Shown here: in pieces, positions 17,922-27,102 of the stretch | Layout: each line of letters opens with the position of its first letter | Numbering within the stretch: the stretch's first letter is position 1 | Source of the DNA: Vibrio mytili | Lineage (GTDB): Bacteria > Pseudomonadota > Gammaproteobacteria > Enterobacterales > Vibrionaceae | DNA length: 64,000 bases | Assembly (NCBI RefSeq): GCF_000830505.1 | Contig: NZ_JXOK01000010.1 | Span: 19,794 to 83,793, forward strand | Direction: 5' to 3' | Made by a program: the position numbers and the translations under genes | The notes under the pieces: generated by a model | The model's input: the letters and a program-made list of their open reading frames with translations, nothing else | What the model was told of the DNA's origin: nothing | The model's database searches: none

Positions 17922-19280
17922 TTATGAAGAGTAGGCGAGCTTACCTGCTACGTAGGTTGCGTGCACATTTCGCTCATCACCCAGCATCATAAGTGCGAAA
18001 AGCTGGTCTTCTAAGTTTTGTGAATACTGTTGACGCAATACTTGCAAATCCGATACAGCCCAATCTAAAACGACAAAATCGGCTTCTTTCCCTGCTTCAA
18101 AGTTACCGACTTTATCATCAATGCTGAGTGCGCTCGCGCCACCCAGTGTTGCGAGATACAACCCTTTAAAGACCGAGAGCTTTTTACCTTGCAACTGCAT
18201 CACTTTATAGGCTTCATTGAGAGTCTGCAGTTGAGAAAAGCTGGTGCCAGCTCCGACATCCGTTCCCAGACCGACGCGTATATCTCGCTTCTCTGCTTCA
18301 TTAAGGTTGAATAACCCACTACCAAGAAATAGGTTGGAGGTAGGGCAGAATGAAAGGGCGGAATTTGTGCGTTCGACGGCATGCCATTCGCGATCGCTGA
18401 GATGAACGCCATGTGCGAAGACAGAGCGCTCACCCGTTAATCCATAATGCTCATACACGTCAAAGTAATCTTTGCGTTCAGGATAAAGCGCCGCAACGTA
18501 CTCGATTTCATTTTTATTTTCAGACAAATGTGTGTGCACATACACATCAGGGTATTCCGCTTTGAGTTTACCTGCTGCGGCTAATTGCTCTGGTGAGGAT
18601 GTGGGTGCGAATCGAGGCGTAATGGCGTATTGTAATCTTGCTTGATTATGCCATTTTTCTATCAATGCTTTACTCTCGCAATACCCTGATTCTGGCGTGT
18701 CACATAAATCATCGGGCGCATTACGATCCATCAACACTTTACCGGCTATGAGACGCATATTTTTCTTTAATGCCTCTTTAAACAACGCGCCTACGGATTG
18801 TGGATGGACGGTGCCAAAGACCATCGCGCTGGTGGTTCCGTTCTTCAATAACTCATTGATAAAGAATTGGGAGATAAACTGAGCGTGAGTTTCGTCTTCA
18901 AACTGTTTTTCAGTCGGAAAAGTGTAGGTTTCTAGCCATTCCAGTAGTTGCTCCCCATATGACGCGATCATTTGAGTTTGAGGATAATGGATATGAGTAT
19001 CTATAAAACCCGGCACAATAAGTTTACCTCGATAGTCGATGATGTCTGAATATTGATGTGCGTCAGTCTCGTTGTACTCACTGATTGATTTGACTAATCC
19101 ATCTTTGACAACGAGCAAACCATCAGCAAAGTATTGGTATGCGTCGGATGGATCGGAAAGCTTCGCAGGATCGTCAAAAAAGTGCAGCAGGCTTGCACGT
19201 ATAACTGCATCACCTGTTGAGGTGTTTGGCAAGGTCTGTTTGTCGGGATGCGTTACATCACCGATCGAGTCGTTGTTCAT
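17922..19280 (-). CDS. guaD: Guanine deaminase
   Basis: Amidohydrolase-superfamily zinc enzyme that deaminates guanine to xanthine. It has 452 residues. Zinc-site segments are GFIDTHIHYPQTQMIASYG near 95 (the PQ after HxH is typical of GuaD), THLSENKNEIEY near 245, FAHGVHLS near 290 and GLGTDVGAGTS near 345. A GGAGTGA ribosome site precedes the ATG at 19280. No other purine-degradation gene is in the window; it is monocistronic and convergent with the D-glutamate operon. Confidence 0.92.
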   Translation of the reverse strand: MNNDSIGDVTHPDKQTLPNTSTGDAVIRASLLHFFDDPAKLSDPSDAYQYFADGLLVVKDGLVKSISEYNETDAHQYSDIIDYRGKLIVPGFIDTHIHYPQTQMIASYGEQLLEWLETYTFPTEKQFEDETHAQFISQFFINELLKNGTTSAMVFGTVHPQSVGALFKEALKKNMRLIAGKVLMDRNAPDDLCDTPESGYCESKALIEKWHNQARLQYAITPRFAPTSSPEQLAAAGKLKAEYPDVYVHTHLSENKNEIEYVAALYPERKDYFDVYEHYGLTGERSVFAHGVHLSDREWHAVERTNSALSFCPTSNLFLGSGLFNLNEAEKRDIRVGLGTDVGAGTSFSQLQTLNEAYKVMQLQGKKLSVFKGLYLATLGGASALSIDDKVGNFEAGKEADFVVLDWAVSDLQVLRQQYSQNLEDQLFALMMLGDERNVHATYVAGKLAYSS

Positions 19281-20066
19281 AAGTCACTCCATTGAATATG
19301 TTTGATACCCATGGTTTTTGACTTATCCGAGTAAGCCCTTGTCAATAGAGTGTATACCCATACACGATATATGAGCATATGTAACAACCGAAAACCATTA
19401 AAAGCAGATTAATTATAGCCAGAATCGTGCCAGTTATCTGCAAAGGCCACCAAGCTAAGTTTAAAGCTTCTTTTCCAATGTATCAGAGCGGAAGGTGTCA
19501 GATTGTCGTTGCATTGTAAGCGGGCTTAAAGCGTTCGTTGTGGCCAGAATGGTGAGCTAGACATCGATATTGGATCCATATGGTGCAAACTTCGTCCAAT
19601 ATTTCGATATATCGCCTATGAGTTAGACGCTGAGCTTGAGCAAATATTGGGTAGTGAAAAATACCAGATGATGAAATAACTACTAAAGATCTTCTAGTCA
19701 CGAATTTTTAGTGATTTGTGCCACAATAAATCGTGCAATTGTTACATAGTGTAAAGCTCATCGTTGGGTCACGTGCTGCCTTGTTTTGGTGCATTTTTAG
19801 TTTTTATTTCAATGAGTTTAAACAATGAAACTCCTGATTATAAAGATGAAAATTTAACATAAGGTCGATAATTACTAATTAATTCAGTGTGATAAAAGTA
19901 TCATTATTGAGAATAATTCAACAAATTTGAAACAAAATAGCTATAAATACCTTGAGGCATGGTTATTGCTCTTATACAAATGCTCAACGCGGTGTGCTAG
20001 CCAAAAACATAAAAACAGCTAGTGCTTCCGATAAAAATAAATCTCCTTATTACTCTGGAGTTCGCT
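19281..20066. other. 786-nt intergenic region before the GbdR-like regulator
   Basis: No convincing gene. A short open stretch on the plus strand (about 19530-19680) reads as a plausible 40-residue protein end with no start and no recognised family; it could be a gene remnant. The last 300 nt are AT-rich. No defined operator was recognised. Confidence 0.35.
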
Positions 20067-21209
20067 ATGTCAGTTTCAATGAATAAGTTCGGCGGTTCGT
20101 CGAACAAGGAAGTAAGCCGAATTGGCTTTTTGCTGCTCGATAATTTTACAATGCTTGCGCTCTCATCGGCTGTTGATCCGATGCGTATGGCAAATCAACT
20201 TACCGGAAAAGAGCTGTACGATTGGTACATCATTTCAGAAGACGGAGAAGATGTAACGGCAAGCGACGGAATTACCGTTAAACCAGATTGCTCAATGGCG
20301 GATGCGCCACAACTCGACACACTTATTGTGGTCGGTGGGGTAAACATTACTCGCAGTTACACGCGCAGACAAATTTCCTGGTTGCAGTCTTTAGCACGTA
20401 AACACATTCGCTTAGGTGGTGTGTGTACGGGCGCTTATGTACTGGCTGAAGCTGGGTTGCTAAATGGTTACCAGTGCTGTGTGCACTGGGAGTGTTTGGC
20501 GACGCTTCAAGAACGCCATCCTCGAGTAAACTGTCTCAACCACTTGTTTGTCATCGACCGTGATCGCATGACTTGCAGCGGTGGATCTGTTCCGATGGAC
20601 ATGATGATTACGATGATCCAAAAAGATTACGGCCGTGAGCTGAGTTCAAGTATTTCTGAAATGTTCATTTGCGACAATATTCGCGGTGAAAATGATACTC
20701 AACGCATTCCACTCAAACACACCATTGGTACTGCTCAGCCTAAATTGGTTGAGGCGATTATTTTGATGGAAGCGAATATTGAAGAAACCATAGAGTTGGA
20801 TGAATTGGCGCTATACGTTGGACTATCGCGTCGCCAATTAGAACGCCTGTTCCAAAAATACTTACATTGTTCACCATCGAAATACTACCTCAAGTTGAGA
20901 CTGAATCGTGCGAGACAATTGTTGAGACAAACATCGATGTCTATCATTGAAATAGCGACAGCATGTGGCTTTGTCTCTTCACCTCACTTTAGTAAATGTT
21001 ACCGTGTACACATCGGTATTTCTCCAAAGGCGGAACGATTGGGTACGCATTCCGCTACCGTGACGAATGTAAATGTGACTCCACCATCGATGGAATTAGA
21101 CAGTGTGGTTGATTTGATGCAATTTGATACACCGCTTCGATCTGCGAAGGTGTTATTTGAGGCTCAGCATGAGCGACCTATGGCTCGGTTTCAATATAAG
21201 TCCGCGTGA
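20067..21209 (+). CDS. gbdR: GbdR-like AraC regulator with DJ-1/PfpI domain
   Basis: A 380-residue activator. The N-terminal glutamine-amidotransferase-like (DJ-1/PfpI) domain has the GVCTGAYVLAEAGLLNG elbow near residue 117. The C-terminal AraC HTH pair has LDELALYVGLSRRQLERLFQ near 250 and IIEIATACGFVSSPHFSKCY near 298. GbdR and relatives use this architecture to sense glycine betaine or dimethylglycine and switch on betaine catabolism. The ATG at 20067 follows CTGGAG; an upstream GTG extension was rejected. It is immediately followed by the dgc operon, with a terminator between them. Carnitine-type CdhR is the close alternative, but the context favours betaine. Confidence 0.87.
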   Translation: MSVSMNKFGGSSNKEVSRIGFLLLDNFTMLALSSAVDPMRMANQLTGKELYDWYIISEDGEDVTASDGITVKPDCSMADAPQLDTLIVVGGVNITRSYTRRQISWLQSLARKHIRLGGVCTGAYVLAEAGLLNGYQCCVHWECLATLQERHPRVNCLNHLFVIDRDRMTCSGGSVPMDMMITMIQKDYGRELSSSISEMFICDNIRGENDTQRIPLKHTIGTAQPKLVEAIILMEANIEETIELDELALYVGLSRRQLERLFQKYLHCSPSKYYLKLRLNRARQLLRQTSMSIIEIATACGFVSSPHFSKCYRVHIGISPKAERLGTHSATVTNVNVTPPSMELDSVVDLMQFDTPLRSAKVLFEAQHERPMARFQYKSA

Positions 21210-21220
21210 GCAAAGACGAC

Positions 21221-21245
21221 GCCACCCTCAGTAGGGTGCGTTTTT
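21221..21245 (+). terminator. Terminator after gbdR
   Basis: CACCCT-cagt-AGGGTG with a five-T run, 13 nt after the gbdR stop. It separates the regulator from the dgc operon. Confidence 0.8.
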
Positions 21246-21280
21246 GTATGTTTATTTTATCGCTTATCGTTTGTTTATTT

Positions 21281-21290
21281 TGTCGCGAAT
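21281..21290 (+). promoter_or_regulatory. TGTCGY motif before the dgc operon
   Basis: TGTCGCGAAT, 103 nt before the first gene of the operon. The same 10-mer pattern is found before fdhA, gbcA/gbcB and glyA; it is a candidate operator. Confidence 0.35.
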
Positions 21291-21392
21291 AGTTACGTAA
21301 AAGGGATTTGGAATGCCGTTTTTAGAACACTTTTGATCGACCTTAATACTTATTCTGGAGGCTAACGAGGAAAGGGAAGAATAGGTATCAAA

Positions 21393-22370
21393 ATGAACGC
21401 AACGGACTTGCATGATGATTCAATCGTGATTGACGGCTTGGTTATCGCTAAGTGGGATCGTGAACTGTTTGAAGATATGCGCAAAGGTGGCATTACTGCT
21501 GCAAACTGTACGGTTTCGGTTTGGGAAGGCTTTCAGAATACGGTGAATAACATCGTTGAGATGAACAACCTTTTAGAACAAAACAACGACCTGGTGATGA
21601 AGGTTCGCACTACAGATGATATCCGTAAAGCGAAACAGCAGGGTAAAACTGGCATCATGATGGGTTTCCAAAACGCCCATGCATTTGAAGATCAACTTGG
21701 CTATGTTCAAGTGTTCAAAGACCTTGGCGTTGGTGTTGTTCAAATGTGTTACAACACACAGAACTTGGTTGGTACTGGCTGTTACGAGCGCGATGGCGGT
21801 TTGTCTGGCTTTGGTCATGAAATCGTTGCCGAAATGAATAAAGTCGGCATCATGTGTGACTTATCCCATGTTGGCGCAAAAACGTCTAAAGAAGTCATCC
21901 TAGCTTCTGAAAAACCAGTTTGTTACTCACACTGCTTACCAAGTGGCTTGAAAGATCACCCTCGCAACAAATCAGATGAAGACATTAAATTTATTGCAGA
22001 CCATGGCGGCTTTGTTGGCGTAACCATGTTTGCACCATTCCTGAAAAACGGCATCCATTCAACCATTGACGATTACGTAGAAGCGATTGCCTACATCTTC
22101 GATCTCGTTGGAGAAGATCAAATTGGTATCGGTACTGATTTCACTCAGGGTCATGGCCAGCCGTTCTTTGAGTGGTTAACGCATGATAAAGGTTACGCAC
22201 GCCGCCTGACTAACTTTGGTGAAATCATTAACCCTGAAGGTATCCGTAAACTAGGCGATTTCCCTAACTTGACAGAAGCGTTATTAAGACATGGCTTTAG
22301 TGAGACTCAAGTTCGAAAAATTATGGGTGAAAACTGGCTTCGCGTACTCGGTGAAGTCTGGGGCGAATAA
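21393..22370 (+). CDS. Renal-dipeptidase-like (M19) protein of the dgc operon, divergent metal site
   Basis: A 325-residue M19-type barrel, equivalent in position to PA5396 in the Pseudomonas dgc cluster. Two metal-site histidines remain (CDLSHVG near residue 158 and CYSHCLP near 178), as does the IGIGTDF segment near 250. The first HxD pair expected in VIDGHND is replaced by VIDGLVIAKW. The bridging Glu position appears as GFQNAHAF. So the usual di-zinc site is incomplete, and ordinary dipeptidase activity is doubtful. Being first in an operon for dimethylglycine demethylation, it may act on a methylated or folate-linked substrate, or have a structural role. The function is unproven. Confidence 0.8.
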   Translation: MNATDLHDDSIVIDGLVIAKWDRELFEDMRKGGITAANCTVSVWEGFQNTVNNIVEMNNLLEQNNDLVMKVRTTDDIRKAKQQGKTGIMMGFQNAHAFEDQLGYVQVFKDLGVGVVQMCYNTQNLVGTGCYERDGGLSGFGHEIVAEMNKVGIMCDLSHVGAKTSKEVILASEKPVCYSHCLPSGLKDHPRNKSDEDIKFIADHGGFVGVTMFAPFLKNGIHSTIDDYVEAIAYIFDLVGEDQIGIGTDFTQGHGQPFFEWLTHDKGYARRLTNFGEIINPEGIRKLGDFPNLTEALLRHGFSETQVRKIMGENWLRVLGEVWGE

Positions 22371-22448
22371 CAGCTGTTCAATATAAAGAACGCTTCAATA
22401 TAAATATAACGATATAAAAAGTTAATTGTATAAAAGGAAGAATACGAT

Positions 22449-22982
22449 ATGAGTACACACGCACCTGAAATGCCAATCTTGGTTGATGACGAAACAGGGG
22501 TATGGACAACGGATGCCTTACCAATGTTGTATGTTCCGCGTCACTTCTTCGTTAATAACCACATGGGAATTGAAGAAGAGATCGGTGCTGAACGTTACGC
22601 AGACATTCTGTACAAAGCGGGCTACAAATCAGCTTACTACTGGTGTGAAAAGGAAGCAGAAGAACACGGTCTTAGTGGTGATGCTGTCTTTGAACATTAC
22701 ATGAAGCGCTTATCTCAGCGCGGCTGGGGTTTCTTTGTCACTGAGCACCTAGATATTGAAAAAGGTGAAGCTCGAGTACGTCTGGAAAACTCTTGTTTTG
22801 TTTACCAGTACGGAAAAGTGAACCGCAAAGTCGATTACATGTTTACTGGCTGGTTCGCTGGCGCAATCGACCAAATTGCTGAAAGTCTTGGACTGTCAGT
22901 TAAAACCAAAGCAGTGCAAACGCAAAGCGGTGCTGAGGAAGGGTGCGATTACGGCGTGTTTGAAGTCACACCAATCGATTAA
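22449..22982 (+). CDS. Conserved betaine-cluster protein (PA5397-like, probably DUF5943)
   Basis: A 177-residue soluble protein with no signal or membrane segment. It holds the same position as PA5397 between the M19-like gene and dgcA in Pseudomonas. The sequence GWGFFVTEHLDIEKGEARVRLENSCFV and the Gly/Cys-containing end (GCDYGVFEVTP) look like a V4R/4-vinyl-reductase-type small-ligand fold, seen in other enzyme accessory proteins. I infer a ligand-binding or cofactor-handling role beside DgcAB. No catalytic residues are recognised. Confidence 0.75.
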   Translation: MSTHAPEMPILVDDETGVWTTDALPMLYVPRHFFVNNHMGIEEEIGAERYADILYKAGYKSAYYWCEKEAEEHGLSGDAVFEHYMKRLSQRGWGFFVTEHLDIEKGEARVRLENSCFVYQYGKVNRKVDYMFTGWFAGAIDQIAESLGLSVKTKAVQTQSGAEEGCDYGVFEVTPID

Positions 22983-23021
22983 GCACCAACGTCAATCAAT
23001 TCGTAAGTCAGTCAAGGAAGG

Positions 23022-23049
23022 CAGCCTTATTTATTCACAAGTAAGGCTG
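23022..23049 (+). promoter_or_regulatory. Intercistronic hairpin before dgcA
   Basis: CAGCCTTA (23022-23029) pairs with TAAGGCTG (23042-23049) around a 12-nt loop, 16 nt before the dgcA start. There is no T run; it may protect the dgcA transcript or set its translation level. Confidence 0.5.
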
Positions 23050-23064
23050 GTACAGGGGTAAATC

Positions 23065-25128
23065 ATGTCTCAGTTCGATATTCTATTCCAACCATTAAAA
23101 ATCAACAAAACGACCATTCGTAACCGAGTGGTCAGTACCGCGCACGCTGAAGTTTACGCCACCGATGGTGGTATGACGACCGATCGCTACGTGAAGTATT
23201 ATGAAGAAAAGGCGAAAGGTGGCTGCGGTCTATGTATCTGTGGTGGCTCTAGCGTGGTATCGATTGATAGCCCGCAAAGTTGGTGGAGTTCAGTTAACCT
23301 TTCAACAGATCGCATCATTCCTCATTTTCAAAATCTAGCCGATGCTGTGCATAAGCATGGCGGCAAAATCATGATCCAAATTACTCACATGGGACGTCGT
23401 TCTCGTTGGGATGGTGAACACTGGCCAAACCTAATGTCCCCGTCTGGTATACGTGAACCTGTTCACCGCGCAACATGTAAGACCATTGAAGAAGAAGAAA
23501 TCTTGCGCATTATTGATGACTTCGCAAAAGCAGCTGTTCGTGCGAAAGAAGGCGGCTTGGATGGCGTTGAACTATCAGCGGTTCACCAGCATATGATTGA
23601 CCAATTCTGGTCTCCTCGTGTTAACAAGCGTACGGACAAGTGGGGCGGAAGTTTTGAAAACCGCATGCGCTTTGGTATGGAAGTTTTGAAAGCCGTTCGT
23701 GAGGCGGTAGGACCTGACTTTGTTGTAGGTATGCGTATTACTGGTGACGAGTTCCATCCTGATGGCTTGAACCATGATGATATGAAAGAAATCGCGGCGT
23801 ACTACGATGCAACTAAGATGGTCGATTACTTCGGCGTTGTTGGTTCTGGCTGTGATACGCACAATACACTCGCGAACGTTATCCCTAATATGAGCTACCC
23901 GCCCGAGCCATTCCTTCACTTGGCTGCTGGTATTAAAGAAGTGGTTTCGGTACCGGTTATCCACGCGCAAAACATCAAAGATCCAAACCAAGCTAAGCGA
24001 ATCCTTGAAGCAGGTTACGTTGATTTTGTTGGTATGACTCGCGCACACATTGCGGATCCGCATTTGATCACCAAAATCAAACTGGGCCAAACCGACCAAA
24101 TTCGCCAATGTGTTGGCGCGAACTACTGTATCGACCGTCAGTACATGGGTCTAGATGTATTGTGTATCCAAAATGCGGCGACATCCCGTGAGCACATGGG
24201 TATGCCTCACCTGATCGAAAAAACAGCAGGACCTATCCGTAACGTTGTTGTGGTTGGTGGTGGCCCTGGTGGTATGGAGGCCGCTCGTGTTGCAGCTGAA
24301 CGTGGTCACAAAGTCACATTGATTGAGAAAGGAAGCGAACTCGGTGGACAAATCACCATCGCAGCAAAAGCTCCTCAACGTGACCAGATGGCGGGTATTA
24401 CTCGCTGGCTAGCGATGGAACTCGATCGTTTAGGTGTCGAGGTTATTCTGGATACTGCTGCTAACGCAGATATGATCCGTGAGCTGAAACCAGAAGTTTG
24501 TATCCTTGCGACTGGTGGTACTCCATTCATTGAACAGAACCCAGACTGGGGTGCAGAAGAGGGATTAGTCGTCTCTTCTTGGGATATCCTGAATGGTACG
24601 GTTGAACCAGGTAAGAATGTTCTGGTTTACGACACCATCTGTGAATTCTCGGGCATGTCAGCAGCCGACTACTTAACGTCAAAAGGTTCTCAAGTTGAAC
24701 TTGTTACAGATGACATCAAACCGGGTGTTGGTATCGGCGGTACAACTTTCCCGACTTACTACCGTAGTTTGTATGAGAAAGACGTCATCATGACATCTGA
24801 TTTGGCATTGCTAAAAGTGTACCGTGAAGGTGACAACCTGATCGCTCTACTAGAGAACGAATATACGGGTGCGAAAGAAGAGCGCGTTGTAGACCAAGTG
24901 GTCGTAGAGAACGGTATTCGTCCAAACGAAGCGCTTTACTATGAGCTGAAAGCAGAGTCAGTCAACAAAGGTCAAATCGACGTTGAAACGTTGTTTGCAT
25001 CACAGGCGCAACCCGTCTTGTCTCAAGACAATGACGGCATGATCCTATGGCGCTTGGGTGACTGTGTTTCACAACGTAATACTCATGCTGCACTCTACGA
25101 CGCACTACGTCTATGTAAAGATCTTTAA
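23065..25128 (+). CDS. dgcA: Dimethylglycine dehydrogenase subunit DgcA (OYE-like flavoprotein)
   Basis: A 687-residue 2,4-dienoyl-CoA-reductase-type flavoprotein. The N-terminal FMN barrel (residues 1-340) is followed by a Cys cluster for [4Fe-4S] (CVGANYCIDRQY to CIQN, 350-375). The NAD/FAD domain begins VVVVGGGPGGMEAARVAAE near 395. In Pseudomonas, DgcAB converts dimethylglycine to sarcosine with release of formaldehyde. Gene order here (M19-like, PA5397-like, dgcA, dgcB, etfA, etfB) matches that cluster exactly, which sets it apart from trimethylamine or stachydrine relatives. It begins an operon core in which dgcB starts 9 nt after its stop. Confidence 0.92.
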   Translation: MSQFDILFQPLKINKTTIRNRVVSTAHAEVYATDGGMTTDRYVKYYEEKAKGGCGLCICGGSSVVSIDSPQSWWSSVNLSTDRIIPHFQNLADAVHKHGGKIMIQITHMGRRSRWDGEHWPNLMSPSGIREPVHRATCKTIEEEEILRIIDDFAKAAVRAKEGGLDGVELSAVHQHMIDQFWSPRVNKRTDKWGGSFENRMRFGMEVLKAVREAVGPDFVVGMRITGDEFHPDGLNHDDMKEIAAYYDATKMVDYFGVVGSGCDTHNTLANVIPNMSYPPEPFLHLAAGIKEVVSVPVIHAQNIKDPNQAKRILEAGYVDFVGMTRAHIADPHLITKIKLGQTDQIRQCVGANYCIDRQYMGLDVLCIQNAATSREHMGMPHLIEKTAGPIRNVVVVGGGPGGMEAARVAAERGHKVTLIEKGSELGGQITIAAKAPQRDQMAGITRWLAMELDRLGVEVILDTAANADMIRELKPEVCILATGGTPFIEQNPDWGAEEGLVVSSWDILNGTVEPGKNVLVYDTICEFSGMSAADYLTSKGSQVELVTDDIKPGVGIGGTTFPTYYRSLYEKDVIMTSDLALLKVYREGDNLIALLENEYTGAKEERVVDQVVVENGIRPNEALYYELKAESVNKGQIDVETLFASQAQPVLSQDNDGMILWRLGDCVSQRNTHAALYDALRLCKDL

Positions 25129-25137
25129 GGGGGGCGT

Positions 25138-27093
25138 ATGTTCCTAGAGTCATTACTTCCTATCCTACTTATAACAGCCGGAGCTCTGGCTGTTATAGGG
25201 ATGCTCCGCCGCATTATGATGTGGCGGAGAGGGCAAGCCGAAAGTGTTGCCCTCTTTTCAGGGTTAGCTGCGATGCCGCGTCGTTACCTCGTGGACTTGC
25301 ACCACGTGGTTGCTCGCGACAAAGTTATGTCTAACACGCACGTGGCGACAGCGGGTGGTTTCGTATTGTCTGTTGTCCTTATTTTCGCGGTTCACGTGTT
25401 TAACCTACAACCACAGATTTTGTCTTGGGTCTTGCTGGGTTCACTGGGCTTAATGTTTTGCGGTACTTTATTTGTCGTAAAGCGTCGTCTTAATCCGCCA
25501 TCGCGCCTGTCAAAAGGCCCTTGGATGAGACTGCCGAAAAGCTTAATCATGTTCTCGGTCAGTTTCTTTCTTGTGACATTGCCTGCAACGCAACTCGTTG
25601 GTGACGTGTTTAACGTGGTCGCTGCTGTTGTTCTGCTTGCCGCCATTGTTTGGGGTGTCGGTGAGATGTTCCTCGGTATGGGCTGGGGCGGACCAATGAA
25701 GCACGCGTTTGCGGGCGCATTACATCTAGCATTTCACCGTCGTCCAGAACGTTTTGGCGGTGGCCGTTCCACAGGGTTAAAACCCATTGACCTTAATGCA
25801 CAAAAACTGGGTGTAGAAAACCCAAGTGACTTTAAATGGAATCAGCTGTTAGGTTTTGACGCCTGTGTTCAGTGTGGTCGCTGTGAAGCCGTTTGTCCTG
25901 CGTTCGCAGCAGGTCAGCCGTTGAACCCGAAAAAACTTATCCAGGATATGGTGGTAGGTCTTGCGGGTACAACGGACAAAAAATACGCGGGTAGCCCTTA
26001 CCCGGGTAAAGAAACCGGATGTGCAAAAGGCGACCCGCACAAACCTATTGTGGGTGGAGTGTTGAACTCAGAAACACTCTGGTCTTGTACAACTTGTCGA
26101 GCTTGTGTTGAAGAGTGTCCGATGATGATCGAGCATGTGGATGCGATTGTCGATATGCGCCGCTTCTTGACGCTTGAAAAGGGTGAAACACCAAATAAAG
26201 GCGCGGAAGTTTTAGAGAATATCATCTTCACTGACAACCCGAATGGCCATAACCCGAACAAGCGTTCTAACTGGGCTGCTGACCAGGATCTCAAACTGAT
26301 GTCTGAAGTCAAACGTGCCGACGTATTGTTCTGGGTTTCTGATGGTGCTTTTGATATGCGTAGCCAACGCATTCTTAAGTCGATGGTGAAAATTCTGAAA
26401 GCGGCCAAAGTCGACGTGGCTATTTTGGGAGACGAAGAGCTGGATTGTGGTGATGTTGCCCGCCGATTAGGTGACGACGTAACGTACCAACGTTTAGCGA
26501 AGCGTAATATCCAAACGTTGATGAAGTACGACTTTGATTGCATCGTGACCACCGACCCTCACGCATTCCACTGTTTGAAGAACGAGTACCCGGACTTCTA
26601 CCCTGAGAATGAAAAACCTAACTACCAAGTTTGGCACCACACAACCTTTATCAATCAATTGGTAGAAAAAGGGTTGATCGCGCTAAAAGAATTGGCAGTT
26701 GGCAAAGTCACATACCACGATCCATGTTACCTAGGACGCTACAACGGTGAATATGAATCGCCTCGTTCTGTTCTTAAACACCTTGGCATTGAGATCGCTG
26801 AAATGGAGCGCTCTGGTTTCCGTTCACGCTGTTGTGGTGGTGGTGGTGCTGCACCGATTACCGATATCCCAGGCGAACGTCGTATTGCAGACATGCGTAT
26901 GGATGACATTCGAGAAACAGGTGCCGATTTAGTGGCGGTAGGTTGTCAGCAATGTACTGCGATGCTGGAAGGTGTTGTAGAACCAAGACCAGAAGTGAAA
27001 GACATTGCAGAGCTTGTCGCTGATATGTTGGTTGAGGTTAGCGACGAGAAGGTGGACGTATGGACACCTGAGTCTGAAACCGTCGGTGTGTAG
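25138..27093 (+). CDS. dgcB: Dimethylglycine dehydrogenase subunit DgcB (membrane Fe-S electron carrier)
   Basis: A 651-residue protein. The N-terminus holds several membrane segments (residues 1-25, 80-115, 140-180). Two [4Fe-4S] motifs follow, CVQCGRCEAVCP near 242 and CTTCRACVEECP near 317. Two CCG heterodisulfide-reductase-type domains are at the end (HDPCYLGRYNG near 522, RSRCCGGGGA near 562, VGCQQC near 600). It probably carries electrons from DgcA/ETF to the quinone pool. A Cys-rich partner of this type with its own ETF is typical of methylamine-family demethylases. It lies 9 nt before etfA. Confidence 0.92.
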   Translation: MFLESLLPILLITAGALAVIGMLRRIMMWRRGQAESVALFSGLAAMPRRYLVDLHHVVARDKVMSNTHVATAGGFVLSVVLIFAVHVFNLQPQILSWVLLGSLGLMFCGTLFVVKRRLNPPSRLSKGPWMRLPKSLIMFSVSFFLVTLPATQLVGDVFNVVAAVVLLAAIVWGVGEMFLGMGWGGPMKHAFAGALHLAFHRRPERFGGGRSTGLKPIDLNAQKLGVENPSDFKWNQLLGFDACVQCGRCEAVCPAFAAGQPLNPKKLIQDMVVGLAGTTDKKYAGSPYPGKETGCAKGDPHKPIVGGVLNSETLWSCTTCRACVEECPMMIEHVDAIVDMRRFLTLEKGETPNKGAEVLENIIFTDNPNGHNPNKRSNWAADQDLKLMSEVKRADVLFWVSDGAFDMRSQRILKSMVKILKAAKVDVAILGDEELDCGDVARRLGDDVTYQRLAKRNIQTLMKYDFDCIVTTDPHAFHCLKNEYPDFYPENEKPNYQVWHHTTFINQLVEKGLIALKELAVGKVTYHDPCYLGRYNGEYESPRSVLKHLGIEIAEMERSGFRSRCCGGGGAAPITDIPGERRIADMRMDDIRETGADLVAVGCQQCTAMLEGVVEPRPEVKDIAELVADMLVEVSDEKVDVWTPESETVGV

Positions 27094-27102
27094 GAGAAAA
27101 GC

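Noticed and set aside
19498..19701. 67-residue minus-strand ORF
   Set aside because: No ribosome site, no family, unusual composition; the opposite strand reads slightly better as a remnant, but that is also unproven.
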